From positions 24,514,064 to 24,578,063 of the forward strand of contig CP154955.1 of the NCBI GenBank assembly GCA_039621445.1: a stretch of DNA of 64,000 nucleotides, in the 5' to 3' direction. Source of the DNA: Euglena gracilis (taxonomy: Eukaryota; Euglenida; Euglenophyceae; Euglenales). Under the pieces are notes generated by a model, which was given only the letters and a program-made list of their open reading frames with translations, was not told the DNA's origin and ran no database searches. Made by a program: the position numbers and the translations under genes. Positions 23,045 through 34,929 of the stretch are shown here, piece after piece. The first letter of the stretch is position 1. Each line of letters opens with the position of its first letter.

Positions 23045-23231
23045 CCCCTGGCTGAAGACCATCGCGCCGAAGAACCCCACCAACACGCAGCAGAATACGG
23101 CGTGGATGGCGATGACGAACGCCTTGGCAGTGGCGGAAAAGCGCACGGTCAGAACGAACACGAGCGATGTGAAAATCGTTGCGAAATACAGCCAGAAGTC
23201 TGTCTGCGTCGGTGGCCCTTGATGAAATGAA
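23045..23231 (-). CDS. Histidine kinase, transmembrane exon
   Basis: Encodes a hydrophobic run that includes TDFWLYFATIFTSLVFVL and AFVIAIHAVFCCVLVGFFGA, i.e. two membrane helices. It follows CTG plus five bases with one base completing a codon, and ends in phase 0 before either AGCCAG or CTTCAG (a difference of three codons). It is more GC-rich than its surroundings. Confidence 0.6.
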
Positions 23232-23514
23232 CAGTGCAGGCGAAGGTGATGACTGTACAAGGGAAAAGAAATGACCCAAGAAAATCAAAAGATGTATTTT
23301 GGTGGGGAAGCCTGGCCCAAGGTACGAAATGAGGTCAGGAATGACTGGTGGGGGGGGGTCAATCCCCCTGGGAGGTGGGGATTATATATATATAATATAA
23401 TGGGGCAGCACATGGCTTGTCGATGGCTGACCGACGGCATGACGGAAGCTGGGTCATGTTGTTAAGCTTATTTTGGGTAGCAAATGCATTGGTGTGCCAG
23501 TGCCAAATTTTGAA

Positions 23515-23910
23515 AGGCAAATTCCTAATTTACTGAACCAATTCTTAATTTTGAGGAGGAACTTCATAATTTCATGAGTCAATTCCTAATTTTGAGTGGC
23601 AAATGTATACTTTGGGTGGAAAATACTGAAATTTGAGCAGTAATCCTTAATTTGGTGTGCCATTTGGGCTTCAAATTCCTATTAATGAAAAGGTTCCTAA
23701 CTTTGAAACCGTGTCTGGGGGCTCCGGCTTCACACCCGAACCGGCGCCTGGGGCACAGTTTCCGATATAGAGGGGGGAAAATGCCTAATTTGGTGGGCCA
23801 ATTCCTAACTTTGAGGGAAAAATGCTTAAATTGGGATGCAAATGACTAATTTTGGGTGCAAATCACGATTTTTGGGTGTAATAACCAATTTTGGAAGGGA
23901 AATGCCAACA
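23515..23910. repeat. Degenerate 'CCTAATTTTG' tandem repeat, block 1
   Basis: Irregular ~25-35 base units built around aATTCCTAATTTTGaGGgGC. A similar block runs 26,540-26,870. No gene is seen. Confidence 0.6.
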
Positions 23911-23979
23911 GATGGCCGTTTAAAAGCGACAGGCATTAAATCCGTTTTTGTCCTGGAAGTCGACGGCATTACACCTAGC

Positions 23980-25200
23980 GTCCGAAATGTTTGCCCACGA
24001 CCAACAAAAATATTTGCCCAAACCCTCAAAATTTTCGCCCACCGCCCACAAAAAAATTTGCCCAGGGCTGTCAAAAATTTTTGCACTCCGCTGCCAAAAA
24101 TATTTGCACTTGCTAAAAAAATGTTTGCCCTCCGTCATTTTATTTTTGCACAATGAAAAAAAGTGTTGCACTAGACAACGGAAAAAGATCCACGCCTTTT
24201 GAATGTCTCAAGACGTAGAAAACATACCAAAAAACATAAACAACCCAAACTCACCAAAAATATTTGAAAATTTTGGGGGTTTGATGCAAGCTGCCCACAT
24301 ACGCGGTGTTTTTCTTTGCCAAAAAATCATCACAATGCATCACGTCGCTATGTCTCTCCTTTCTAACATTGAGCGTAACAAACACTCAATGCGCTTCTTT
24401 GAGCAGTGCATTTGCAATGGTCGAGATTTTTCACAACTCCAAAACCAGCAATTGGTATTTGGAAAGATCCAAGAACTCCTGTCTTTGATTTTTCTCAATA
24501 CCGCATGTTGGTGTTGGAGTTTTATGGCCCATTTGCAGTGGGTATTTGGAAAACAGCTCAAAACGGCTTGAAACGAACCCATTTGCCAAAAGTTGGAATG
24601 AAATGGTTTCTTCTGAGGTCAATCGGCTTTATGCAGCAATGACATTTCCGCTTCAAACCATTCATTTCTGCTTTCTGACCCATTTTAGTCGATTTTGGGG
24701 GGTTCCAACAAAATCATTATTCAAGACGCAGCACTTTGGATGGTCTCCGTCTCAAGACACAGACCTCATGCCTGAAGTCCGGCGTCTTAGATGCAAAGCC
24801 TGTCCTGAGTCCCTGCACCTAAGACGCGGACTTAAGGGCAAAAGTGCAAAACACCCGATCCGTGTGCAAAAATTTTCGGAACGTAGGCAAATATTTTTGA
24901 GATAAAGTGCCAAACATTTTTCAGATAACGTGCGAACAAATTTTTAACAGGTGCAAACATTTTTGACCAAAATGTTCCCCCCAACTGTGGCCAACATGTG
25001 GCACCAAAAAAAACCCACCAAACTGCCAAGATGTGCACCAAACTGGCCCCAAAATGTGGCCCGCAGCTGTGACCAAGATGTGGCATCAATCTGGACCCAA
25101 AAAAATGTTTCACCCATCTGTGGCCAAAGTGGCCCCAAGATGAGACACCAAACTGGGGATAAGGTGCAAAAATATTGACCAAAAGTGCAAATAAATACGG
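23980..25200. other. AT-rich stretch with short low-order repeats
   Basis: Contains repeats of the type CAAAAATATTTGCCC (about 23,990-24,140) and GTGGCACCAAAAATG-like units (about 24,950-25,190). Frames at 24,203-24,642 look partly protein-like but change frame repeatedly and carry no motif I know. Confidence 0.4.
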
Positions 25201-25859
25201 TGTGGAGTGCGAAAGAAACGGGCGTTAGGTGTAAATCCGCTTCCGGCCGGCTGAAGAAAAATTTCTCCAACCTCGGGTCATGTGCACTTTAGTTTAACAC
25301 ATCCAGGGATTTCTTTTAAAGACCGCACTGCCCCCTTGGGTTGCCCCTTTTTTTTGATGACGTCGTTTGACGTTTACCATCAACCCATTCTTGGACTCTC
25401 CCCTGCCCAGCCCCCCCCCCCCCCCGGAGGGCCGTTTTGGACAGGACCCTCCCATACCAATAAACCAGGACACCCCGTTTTTTTTGCCCCCCCCCTCGCG
25501 TGAAAAAAAACAAACCTTTTTTGAAAGGACTCACCAACCACCCTGTTGTACAAAACTTGCCCCAAAATGTGCCCAGGATGTGCCAGCAGGGGGGTGAATG
25601 TTGCAGGTTCCTGGATTGACAATAAACTGTTTAAAACAGCTTTTCCCGGGCAAGGCAAAACACAGCTGAAACACGAAAGGAGTCAAACGAGCCAATTACT
25701 TCTGTACCACCGCATGGTGAATTTCTGCAGCGGCGCCTCAAAACAAGTTGTTCACTCACTATCCTCCTGACTCAGTTGACTTTCAAGCAAACCACTTGTG
25801 ACTTGACTTGGACCTTGAAACTTGTTTCTTGACTTGTTGCAACTCTCTTCGGTCTGAAA

Positions 25860-25972
25860 CTTGGGGGGGGGGGGATGCACGGGAAGAGGATCAAGTTCAT
25901 ACTTGTTCTCGACCACTGCCTCACCATGTTCCGCAATTGACGTCACGTGTTCCTCGCGGGATTTCACTGAAA
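25860..25972 (-). CDS. Possible exon of unknown gene
   Basis: On the minus strand a T-rich tract ending CTCCTTTCAG precedes KSREEHVTSIAEHGEAVVEN and KYELDPLPVHPPPP. This looks like a conventional AG acceptor followed by balanced coding sequence. It may be an additional kinase exon, since exons are missing between 28,863 and 23,231, or unrelated. Confidence 0.25.
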
Positions 25973-26539
25973 GGAGAAACAACCAAAATCTGGCAGCCAC
26001 CTTTGTAAACCTCCCCCCGTAATAGAAGCACGGGGCCACTACAAGCGCAGGGTCCAAATAAAAGCGCACCCCCTGCTGCCGAAGGCGGCGGTCCGCCTAC
26101 CAGCTACAATTCCGTGTGGACATCTTCTAATTTTTAGGGTCGAAATCATAAAAATTTTTGGGGAGTGGGTTGGGATGGGGAGGGGGGGGGGTCTTGGATT
26201 ATTTTTTTTTTGGTTTTCTACAAGCGCACCCCCCATTTCGATGGGATTTCTAAAGGAAATCAACAAAAATCGCGCGGGTAGGGTCGAAATAGAAGCACAC
26301 CCCCCGCCGCTGGAGGCGGCGGTTCGCTATAAGCGCACCTGTGCTTCTATTGGGGGGGGGGGGTTACACCATCCAGATGGGTGGGGAATTAGGACCTTGT
26401 TCATTGTGCAATTCCTAAGTGGCTTAACCTCGCAGGGATTAAATCCGCCAAGGGGTCCAACCTCGCCGGGATTAAATCCGATTTAATGCCTAGCGATTTA
26501 AATGTCGAAACGAATTAACTGTCCTACGGATTTAAACTG

Positions 26540-26870
26540 CCACCTGTAAAATTAGGTGAAAACTTCAATTTTTAGGTGGCAAAATGCCGAGTTTTGGGTG
26601 AAAATTTTATTTTTGGGAAGAAAATGTCCAATTTTTTGGTGCCAACTCCTAATTTTCCAGGGGCAAACACCTAATTTGAGGTACAAACTGCAAAAATCGG
26701 GAAGCAAATGCGTAATTTTGGGTGGCAAATGCCCAATTTGTGAGCAACTTCTTTGTTTTGAGTGGCTGTCCCCTACTTTTGATTGGCGCATCCTAATGGT
26801 GTTCAAAATCCTAATTTTTGAGTGGTAAACCCCGAATTTTGAGTGGCCAATGCCAATTCTTTGGTTTACT
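26540..26870. repeat. Degenerate 'CCTAATTTTG' tandem repeat, block 2
   Basis: Units such as GTGGCAAATGCCCAATTT and TGCCAACTCCTAATTTTC recur with a period near 30 bases; related to 23,515-23,910. Confidence 0.6.
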
Positions 26871-27865
26871 TTGGGCTGTTCAAACATGCCAAAATGTTCA
26901 AAAAAAAATGCAAAAAGACCCAAATCCAACCTCAAAATGCAACCTCCGTCAACGATGAACATGACATTGAAGGGAGATTATTGAGGTTCATAAGAAAAGA
27001 TTGACTATGAACATTTGAGAGCTGATACGGCGGTTATGCATAATACCTGCAGGCAGAACCGTTCTACCCCCCCCTATGGTTGAAATAACCTACAAACAGG
27101 TTTCCACTGTAATTGAAAGTGCGGGGCAACGTCCCAATTCAGCGGAAATTTAGCTCGGCTCAAAAACTGCTAGTTTGACAGACAAAGTGAGGTAAAAAAA
27201 AACTCGTACCCTTGTTGCGGCAAATTGGGTGTTGCCTCCTGGACACCATTCAACGTCGGAATGGCGATGCAACAAATTGACCGCTTTTTATATAAAGAAG
27301 AACCTGTTCATACAAGTTGTGTCTCCGGGGCATGGGATTAAAAATACCCCCAAAAATTGTGTTGTGTTTTTCGGGCAAAAATTTCTCTGTAGCATCAGGG
27401 AAGCAACAAAAATAGCTTCCCCTCCCAAGGTGCCAAAACTCCCTAAATCGCCACAATGCCCAACTTTGCTTCTGGTTGGCAAGATGCTTCCAGGGAATAT
27501 GGTGTTAAGTGAGTGGGGGGTCTGGACCCCCCCTGGACCATGGACCCTCCCCCACGGGGATGGGACAGACCCCCCCTGTGCAAATTTTTTCCGGCGCAAA
27601 GAATTTTTTTGGGGCTAGAAAAAGGCCCCAAATTTGTGTTTTCGCGCACTTTTTTTTTGGAAAATCAGTCAAAACGTGAACAAAATTTTTCATCTTTTCC
27701 AATCTTTTCCGGCGCTTTGCGCCGGAAAAACTTTTTTGGGTTCCAGAGGGGGGTCCCGGACCCCCCCCCTTCGGACCAAGGGGGGGGGTCCGAAGGGGGG
27801 GTCTGGACCGTCCTTTGGGGGGGGGGATGACCCCTCCCTCCACAAAACCATCGCTCACTTAATGC

Positions 27866-28172
27866 TGGGGGTGTACGGGTCGCGGGGGGGTCGTGGGGGG
27901 GTCGCGGGGGGAACGTGACAGTTTTGACGGGTCACGTGTGACCAGTGTGACCCCACGTATAACGTCACATGTAACCTATTTTCGGAACTTTTGGGTCCAA
28001 AAATAGATCCAATTAGGAATTTATCACGCATTTTCAGCAATTTTGATTCCTAATTTGGGTGCCAATTCCTAATTTTTTGGCTCCTACTGGGAGGCGGAAA
28101 CCCTCCATGTCTGGGTCGCGGGGGGGTCGCAGGGGGGTCGCGGGGGGGGGGGGGGCGCGGGGGGTACACCCC
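27866..28172 (+). repeat. G-rich bracketed element, family I, copy 1
   Basis: A ~190-base core (ACGTGACAGTTTTGACGGG to GGAAACCCTCCATGTCTGG) lies between two short arrays of GGGTCGCGGGGG. The same structure recurs at 48,336-48,643. The G arrays could form quadruplexes. No coding capacity is seen. Confidence 0.75.
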
Positions 28173-28477
28173 CGCTAATACCCCGGCCCAGGAAGGATGA
28201 GAAAGGGTTTCCATTTTGCCAAAGTGATGACGTGGTGCACATCGATGGCAGAAGATGAGATGTATTGTACCCATTGGACTCAAAAAAATATGTTGAGGTA
28301 ATGGTTACCTATGTCGACCGAACTCCACCAGCATAAATGGGAGGAGAACTTGTGCTACAAAAAAATCCCCTTTTACCTTTACCCTGCACAAAAATCAACT
28401 GACACCCAAATATTCAAAAGCAAAGGACAAGGGAGATCAGGCAGCAGACTTTGGTCATTTTGACCCCCCTCCCCCCC

Positions 28478-28850
28478 CCTATGGTGAAGTTCACCGTTTG
28501 AAAGTTCACCGGGGGGTCCCGGACCCCCTCCCCCCCTCCTCTACCTAACCCATCGGTGAACTTCACCGGTGAAGTTCACCAAGAGAGTACTTTTTGGGCC
28601 AAAAATGGCCAAAAATGGCATTTTGGGCAAGTTTTCGGAAATTTCAATAAAATTCCATGAAGCATCAACCTCAAAATGACCATTTTGAGAGGAAAGGAGC
28701 AAAATTTTACCCATGAAAATTTCACCCCCAACCATCAAAACGGTGAAGTTCACCGGTGAACTTCACCGGTGAACTTCACCGCCGAAAGTACCCCCCCCCC
28801 GGTGAATGTTCACCGGTGAACTTCACCGGGGGGGGGTCCACAGCCCCCCC
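28478..28850 (-). repeat. GGTGAACTTCACC palindrome element, family B, copy 1
   Basis: Ends are arrays of the palindrome GGTGAACTTCACC. The core carries TTTTGCTCCTTTCCTCTCAA and ATGCTTCATGGAATTTtAT on the minus strand. A copy in the opposite orientation lies at 58,620-58,965. The core is open for ~70 codons in both copies, but DNA-level similarity explains that. Confidence 0.75.
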
Positions 28851-28862
28851 CCACCCCTGCCT

Positions 28863-28961
28863 AACCTCGAAGAGCGAAAGGCCACCGGGTGTCAGGCGTT
28901 GGTTGGCGTAGGAAGCACAGCTGGACATAGGGACCAAAGTCATGGCGGTGGCATGGACCAA
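28863..28961 (-). CDS. Histidine kinase, N-terminal exon 2
   Basis: Encodes LVHATAMTLVP, then MSSCASYANQRLTPGGLSLF and EV, 33 codons. It follows CTG (28,967-28,969) plus five bases in phase 0 and ends before AGGCAG. It contains the first part of a hydrophobic segment. The upstream exon at 29,655-29,780 ends in the same phase. The next exon downstream is not identified. Confidence 0.55.
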
Positions 28962-29654
28962 GAATGCAGAGTTTTTGGTGAGACTTCACTTGATGGGTTT
29001 GAGTGTACTCTTCTGTAACTTCTGTCTATGGGTTCAGTCAGGTGAGGTCGTCCCCACACGAATCTGGGGCTGGAGAGAGGCTGTCACCTGACCTTCAACT
29101 CAAACACCAAAGCAATTCCGGAAATGAAGTTTATATCAGAAAATCCTTATGAAAAAAAAATTGTTTTTGAGGACAAGGATTTCAGATGAACCTTCTAATC
29201 AAACAAAAGTCTGTTGTCATTGGGAAGAATTTGACCAACCGAGGAGGGCGCATGCCAACAGAGACCAGGGATTTTGGTGCCACAAGCACCAGAAACCCAG
29301 AAAAAAAGGTAACTTTCCTTCAATTTTGCGTATGGGGGGAAAATGCCTGCCAGGCTCCTCGGAGACGTCCCTGCCTGGGGGGTCGTATACAGGTGCCTTA
29401 AAGGGGTGACCATCCATGTCATAGAATCCATCCTGATTTCCATCCAACCTTCAGGCTGCTGTTGCGGACAAAAGATTTATCAATGAGGGAGGAAGTGAAA
29501 AAGCTGCCGGGGGAGGCTCTCTTCTTGGGTAGGGCAGGGTTGCCTTGTCTGTCCAGAAGTGTGGGAACGCCGCTGGCCAACACAAACATTTCCTGTCTAT
29601 ACGGTGTGTCCAAGCTCTCTAATGCATTCTCGCGTGGAGGTTGATGAGCTGTGC

Positions 29655-29780
29655 ACACAACGCATCTGTCTCCAAGCGGTAGGCTCGTTCTAATTCAGGG
29701 TCCCGAAACCGGTACAAGCGGAGCAAGCTGTGGTTATGGGGCCCAATGATCCACATCGATCGAAAGAATGCCAATTCCAT
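29655..29780 (-). CDS. Histidine kinase, N-terminal exon 1 (5' end uncertain)
   Basis: Encodes MELAFFRSMWIIGPHNHSLL, then RLYRFRDPELERAYRLETDA and LC. The 'R-F-R-D-P-x-L-E-x-A-Y-R' pattern is typical of the segment before a membrane domain in related algal and protist signalling proteins. The frame stays open upstream of this Met (29,778-29,780), so the true start may be further 5'. It ends in phase 0 before GCACAG; the intron is 28,962-29,654. Confidence 0.55.
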
Positions 29781-30427
29781 CGGGTGGACCAAGAGAAAAC
29801 CAAAAGGAAATCCTGGAGATGAAAGGAAAGCCGGTGAAAGGAGGACTCAGAAATACCTTCTGTTCAAATCCAAATTCTGATGGTGATGTACGGGGATTGG
29901 TACATCATTCGGGGGGGGCATGGTGAATCAGAAAAAGGGAGTATTTGTTTGCTACTCGACCGCCGCCCCCACCGCTAACCCCAAACCCAACCCCGTTTCT
30001 CAAAGCGTCCGCTTTGAGAGAAAAAATTGTTTTTATGAGATGGGTGGAGGTACCCTCAACTCAACCCTCAACAAACCCAACGGCCCCTCTGGGCGGGGGG
30101 ATACTTTGGGGTCTAAGTTTGGCCTTCGTCCAAAAACCCGTGGGGGGGATGCCGGTTTTGTCGTGAACCCAGCATCCCAAACGCGGTTTAAACAATCAAA
30201 AAAAAACCAATCGAACCGGGGCATCAACCGGATTGCGTTCCCTTGGTGATCGGTGTCACCATTGGAAAATGAACCCTTTGTACCCCAGGGCACCTCAAAC
30301 ACATCGAACCACCTTTGGGGAGCTCAATTCGAATGTTTTGGGGTTGCAAACATCAAAAGTTTTGCTGACCTGTGAGAGACTGCACGTCTCAAATGACCTT
30401 AAACACCCCATAAATATCATTAATGGA

Positions 30428-30530
30428 CATAGGTGTAGGAACAATTTTTCCCCGGGGGGGGCGAGCCAAAAAAATTTCCTTGCACAACCAAAATGAATTT
30501 TTCTCTGTCCTCCTGGCCCCAAAGGGGCCG
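30428..30530 (+). repeat. Hairpin-tailed repeat, family E, copy 1
   Basis: Starts ATAGGTGTAGGAACAATTTT, has a G run, then TTTCCTTGCACAACCAAAAT, and ends in the hairpin GGCCCCAAAGGGGCC plus GAGAC. Nearly identical to 31,118-31,228. Confidence 0.8.
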
Positions 30531-31037
30531 AGACATACTTGGCGTTTTTTTTGTTTTTAAAAAAAAAAAAACAACGTGTTTTTTTATAAAAAAACGCCAA
30601 AAAAAACATCAAAAAAACAAAAGGAAATTTTCATTGAACAAACTCGTTATGAAACACCCAAACCATACTTCGAATCCTACTAAGTTCAAAAATTGCCAAA
30701 AAAATGGTCAAAAACATTCAAAAAATGCAAAAAATGCAACTGTAGGACTTTTTTCATTTTTTGTTTAAGGAAATATTTGGCAGAAATTCCCCAAAACTTG
30801 CCAAAAATGATTGAAAATACGGATTCAAAAAATTTTCCGAGCAAAACCTTGTTGGCGTTTTTTTTTGTTTTTTTTAAAAAAAACATTGTTAGAATTAAAA
30901 AAAAAAAACAAAGTCCAAAAAAAACAGGTTGCCAACTCATAAAATCCAGGAGACTGTGCCACTGGTCGGTGGATTTGGCTCGCCCCACCACCGTTAGAAC
31001 AGGACGATGCACGGGAATCAAAAAAAAGGGGGGGTGA

Positions 31038-31090
31038 TTGGCACGGCACGGCACGGCACGGCACGGCATGGCACGGCACGGCGCGCGTCC
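31038..31090. repeat. GGCAC pentanucleotide tandem repeat
   Basis: About nine units of GGCAC with one variant, directly before family E copy 2. Confidence 0.9.
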
Positions 31091-31117
31091 CGCGCGGCTC
31101 CCGTGCTCGCGCGTCGC

Positions 31118-31228
31118 CATAGGTGTAGGAACAATTTTTCCCCGGGGGGGGGCGAGCCAAAAAAAATTTCCTTGCACAACCAAAATGAATTTTTCTCTGT
31201 CCTCCTGGCCCCAAAGGGGCCGAGACGC
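31118..31228 (+). repeat. Hairpin-tailed repeat, family E, copy 2
   Basis: Almost base-for-base the same as 30,428-30,530. It ends with hairpin GGCCCCAAAGGGGCC followed by GAGACGCTAACG. Confidence 0.8.
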
Positions 31229-31629
31229 TAACGTCTCATTGATGCCCAATGGAGCCCAGGTAGAGGGGGGAGGGGGGGTCCCGGACCCCCCTGTTCACTT
31301 CCGAACTGAACTGGACATGTTGACTTCCTGGAGGGGGGGAGGGGGGACCGTTGGATTGAGTTGGGAGGTTTCCAAATGGGTTCTGCCGACGGCATTTGCC
31401 CCGGGGGGGCAAGTAGAGAGGAGTGGGGCCTGTGCGACGGAAATGGCCCCTGTGGATTCGCCAGGGTGCACCTCCCATAGACCAGTTTTGTGTCTGACAT
31501 CCCTGTGGCCAGAATGCCTGGTCCAAAGGGGAAATTGGGCATAGCCCATGATTTCGCTTTCTAGTTTTTTTGGGGGCATTGGAGGCTAGTCAAGGCCGCA
31601 TTGAAGTTTCTAGGAGAAGAGGGATATTA

Positions 31630-31755
31630 AGCCGGCGTTTGAGACGCCGGGCTCAGGACAGAACCGGCGTCCCCCCCACGGGCTTTCGGACGCCGGTTCT
31701 GTCCTAAAGCCCGGCGTTAGGAACGCCGGTTTTGTCCAAAGCCCGGCGTCCGATT
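31630..31755. repeat. ACGCCGG hairpin array, family D, block 1
   Basis: Alternating inverted motifs ACGCCGGTTCTGTCC and CCGGCGT, each pair able to form a short hairpin. Related blocks lie at 32,405-32,580 and 62,975-63,165. Blocks 1 and 2 bracket a 650-base segment. Confidence 0.8.
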
Positions 31756-31839
31756 TTCATTCCAAAAAATGTCACCAAAAGTGCCCAAAAGTGGCCCTAA
31801 GGTGCTGGTATGAGTGTTTCAACCATCAAGGACAATGAA

Positions 31840-32340
31840 TTTTGCCATCTGGGGACCACTAGGGTGGATATCCAAATTTGGTGAAAATTGGCCCAGATTT
31901 GGAAATCGAGTACCGTGCAGCGTGGAAAGATCTGATGAGCACCGCTGGTCGCCTGTTGAAAAGAGCTTTCGATCGAGGGGTAACTTGGTACCCTAACGTT
32001 GCACGCAGCCCGAGATACGCTCGCGATCGTCGGATCGGCCAGAATCTTAGTCGAAATTTGTCGCAATTTTCAGTGATTTTTGGTTTAAGATGCTTAATAA
32101 ACCTTACAGAAACGTTTTTCCTCTTCGAATCAACGACCTGAGGGCCTTGGGGGGGCACCAGAGTTGTGAAATTAGGATTCCCCACTGACAGAAAATAAGA
32201 CCTCCAGGCGACGTGGCTGAATTTGGTGGTGATTGCCAATCGTCTGATGAAAAGAGCTTTTGATCGAGGGGTGATTTTATACCTGGACGATTGACACAGC
32301 CAGAAATACCCTCGCGATCGCCGGAATTTGGTGAAGTGCA
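31840..32340. repeat. Diverged internal duplication
   Basis: Two related segments, about 31,860-32,050 and 32,135-32,335, share the order GAAAAGAGCTTTcGATCGAG, GGGGTaA, and CGCTCGCGATCGtCGGA. They lie between the two family D hairpin blocks and may be the body of one element. Confidence 0.6.
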
Positions 32341-32404
32341 AAGTGGTGTGACATTGCAGTTCAGTGGTCGGAGATTGGTCCTGGGAGTGTCCTTTGGCCG
32401 AAGG

Positions 32405-32580
32405 GTGGGGACGCCGGTTCTGTCCTGAGCCCGGCGTCTCTAAAATGCCGGCTTAAACAAGAGGTCTCGGACGCCGGTTCTGTCCAAAGCCCGGCGTTCC
32501 AAACGCCGGTTCCGTCCTTCGGACGGAACCGGCGTTTGGAACGCCGGGCTTTGGACAGAACCGGCGTCCGAGACCTCTTT
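32405..32580. repeat. Family D block 2 with a perfect 59-bp inverted repeat
   Basis: Bases 32,459-32,517 and 32,521-32,579 are exact reverse complements separated by TTC. The arms are made of family D motifs (GGACGCCGGTTCTGTCC, CCCGGCGTT). Confidence 0.9.
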
Positions 32581-32589
32581 TTTGTAGTA

Positions 32590-32870
32590 GAAGTTGAGGT
32601 TGAAGTGAAGTTGAAGTTTCTCTTCTTCTCTCAGCTTCAACCTGTGTTCTTTCATTCCCTCTTCAATCCAACTTTGGAAACAAAGCTTGCATCTCACACG
32701 ATATGGGACGCCATATGGTTCAAAATAAAGTGCCAAATCCAGATTCTTTTTTCCTTGTTGTCCTTTTGCAAAACACGGCTTCTTTGATGGCGGCTGGGCA
32801 ATGGGTTCAAAAAAAAAAAGACTCCCGAAAGAAAGTGTGGTTGCGGCAGGGATGAGCGAGTCAGCTGCAT
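32590..32870 (-). CDS. Possible coding fragment, unknown
   Basis: Minus-strand frame including PYRVRCKLCFQSWIEEGMKE, then HRLKLREEEKLQLHF, with a CxxC pair and a charged helix. No flanking motif supports it as an exon. It may be the remnant of a mobile element. Confidence 0.25.
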
Positions 32871-33154
32871 GCATGGAAATGAAACAAAAGATCAGGGTTT
32901 CTCATCCCACGAAACGGAGTGAAAAAAAAATTCATTCACTTTAATTAAGTTTGTGTTCATGCTTCGGGGTTTGTGTGTGTGGCATCAAAAACCTTTTCAT
33001 GTGGTTGGAATGACCTCAAGACGACATATTCAGGTGTGTCCGCCTTGTATAAATCTTCACTTTTTTTTGCAAAACCGGAAGGATGACGTTTATTATGGGT
33101 GAAAATCCTTTCCTTATATCGCAATGGAAGATTGGGTCGTGTTAGGGGGGGTGT

Positions 33155-33335
33155 TGTCCCCGTGCCCCCCCCCCCCCCCCGTGACCCCCCCCGTGACCCG
33201 GATTTGAGACATTTGAAGGAAACCCAAGATCTAAAGGAAATTTAAGGCAAATTGGCCTATTTGGCGCTCCGGCAAGGCTCGTGCCGACCCCCCATATCCC
33301 CCCCGTGACCCCCCCCCCCGTGACCCGGCCCACCC
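33155..33335. repeat. G-rich bracketed element (GTGACCCCCC arrays)
   Basis: A ~110-base core between arrays of GTGACCCCCCCC. Same layout as families I and J but with its own core and motif. Confidence 0.6.
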
Positions 33336-33699
33336 CCAGGGATTTGCCCCGCTAGTGTTCAGCTAGCCGATTGAACAGAGATTGAAAAGAGATTGAGGTT
33401 GAACAGAGGTTGAAGTTTAACTTCTTCTCTCAACTTCAATGCAGCCTTGGGCTAGTCCACTTCGGGACCCCGGACTCCCCCTCCCCCCCCTCCCCCCTGT
33501 TCAGTTCACTTCCGAAGTGCACAGGGGGGTCCTGAGACCACCCCCCCCCCTCCCGTGTACCTGGATGTGCTTGTTCACTTCGGGAAAAAACCGAAAAACG
33601 GAACGACGGGCGAACACCGAAAAGGGCATTTTTTCAAAAAAAAATTCATCAAGAAGTGCCATGGGTTTCAGGGAGTTGAAATGAATATTTTCTCAAGGG

Positions 33700-33945
33700 C
33701 TTTATTTTGGCCGCCAAGGGCGGCCGAGACGGTAATGGATTTTGCAATTTCATTTTCCAGAAATGTGATTTTAACTGGTAAGGTGGCTGCCGAAGGCAGC
33801 CGAGATGGTAACGCCCTTTGAACCATTGATCATGGCATTGCAAAGAAAAATATCATACTCCTGCCAAAAAAAATTTATTTCCAAAATCCCGGGGGGGGCG
33901 GCCGCCCCCCCCCGACCCCCACTTTCTACACCCCTGTTAATGGAC
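33700..33945 (-). repeat. Hairpin-tailed repeat, family F, copy 1
   Basis: Contains GGCCGCCAAGGGCGGCC plus GAGACGGTAATGG and GGCTGCCGAAGGCAGCC plus GAGATGGTAACG, then a G/C run and GGGTGTAG (minus strand). Matched in opposite orientation by 62,690-62,950. Confidence 0.75.
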
Positions 33946-34119
33946 TGCAGGGATGCCTTTACACGTAAGATTTTTGCTCCATTTGAGTGATTTTTGCTGG
34001 ATTTGGTTGGATTTCACTATTTCAGAGTGACATAGAGGTGCGATAGAGACAGAGGCAGAAGTAGAGGTGCATGTCAGCTCTCAATAAAAGCTGCATGTAA
34101 TGGACGTTGGAAAAGTTCT

Positions 34120-34560
34120 GACCCAAAGTCAATGGGTTTCGGGCCCAGAACGGGGCGCTGGCGGGTCGAAAAACGCTCATTTCCGGCTCAAAAACAGGTT
34201 TTCCGAGTCTGGGAGGCTGAAAAACATGGTTTCGACCCAAAAAAATTTTCGCCTTTTTTCGACTTTTTTGACCCGCTTTTGACCCAAAATCAATGGGTTT
34301 TGGGCCCAAAAATGGGGCACTGGCAGGTCGAAAAACACTCATTTTCGGCTCAAAAACCGGTTTTGCGGGTAGGTCCGGGAGGCTGAAAAACATGGTTTTG
34401 GGCAAAACTTTTTTTTCGGTTTTTTTTCCGACTTTTTTGACCCGTTTTTGACTGAAAGTCTATGCATGGGTTTCAGGCCCAAAACAGGGTGCTGGCAGGT
34501 CGAAAACGCTCATTTTCGGCTCAAAAAACATGGTTTGGGGCAATTTTTTTTTCAAATTTT
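34120..34560 (+). repeat. Family G tandem repeat, three units of ~165 bp
   Basis: Units start near AATGGGTTTCGGGCCC and include GCGGGTCGAAAAACGCTCAT and GGGAGGCTGAAAAACATGG. Inverted relatives lie at 61,930-62,350. Confidence 0.75.
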
Positions 34561-34929
34561 GTTTGGCTTTTCGACCCAAAAACGGCTTATGTCAAAACAA
34601 GCCAAAAACTGTACAAAACGGCCGAAAACGGCCAAGCCTGCCGCGCTGATTTGGGCCGTAAATCGGAAGCAAGGCGGGGAGTTGCGGGGAAATCAAAATA
34701 CCGTCAGATAGGGCGTTCCAAGGGGTTCAATTTAGGTCTCCGTAAATTTCCTTTGATACTCCTTCATTTTCAAGATATTTTGGAAACAGCGCTTTTTGAC
34801 CCCAAAACAGCCCCAGAAATGGGCAAAAAAATGGCTGAAAAATGGCTGTAACTCAGGCTACATGAAGAGTTGGGGGGAAAAGTAAACCATGGTTGGACAG
34901 GGCATTCCAAGGGCTTCATTTTTGCTCTT

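Noticed and set aside
32440-32580. Protein-coding signal across the perfect palindrome
   Set aside because: Any frame here is mirrored on the other strand by the inverted repeat; no codon-level evidence.
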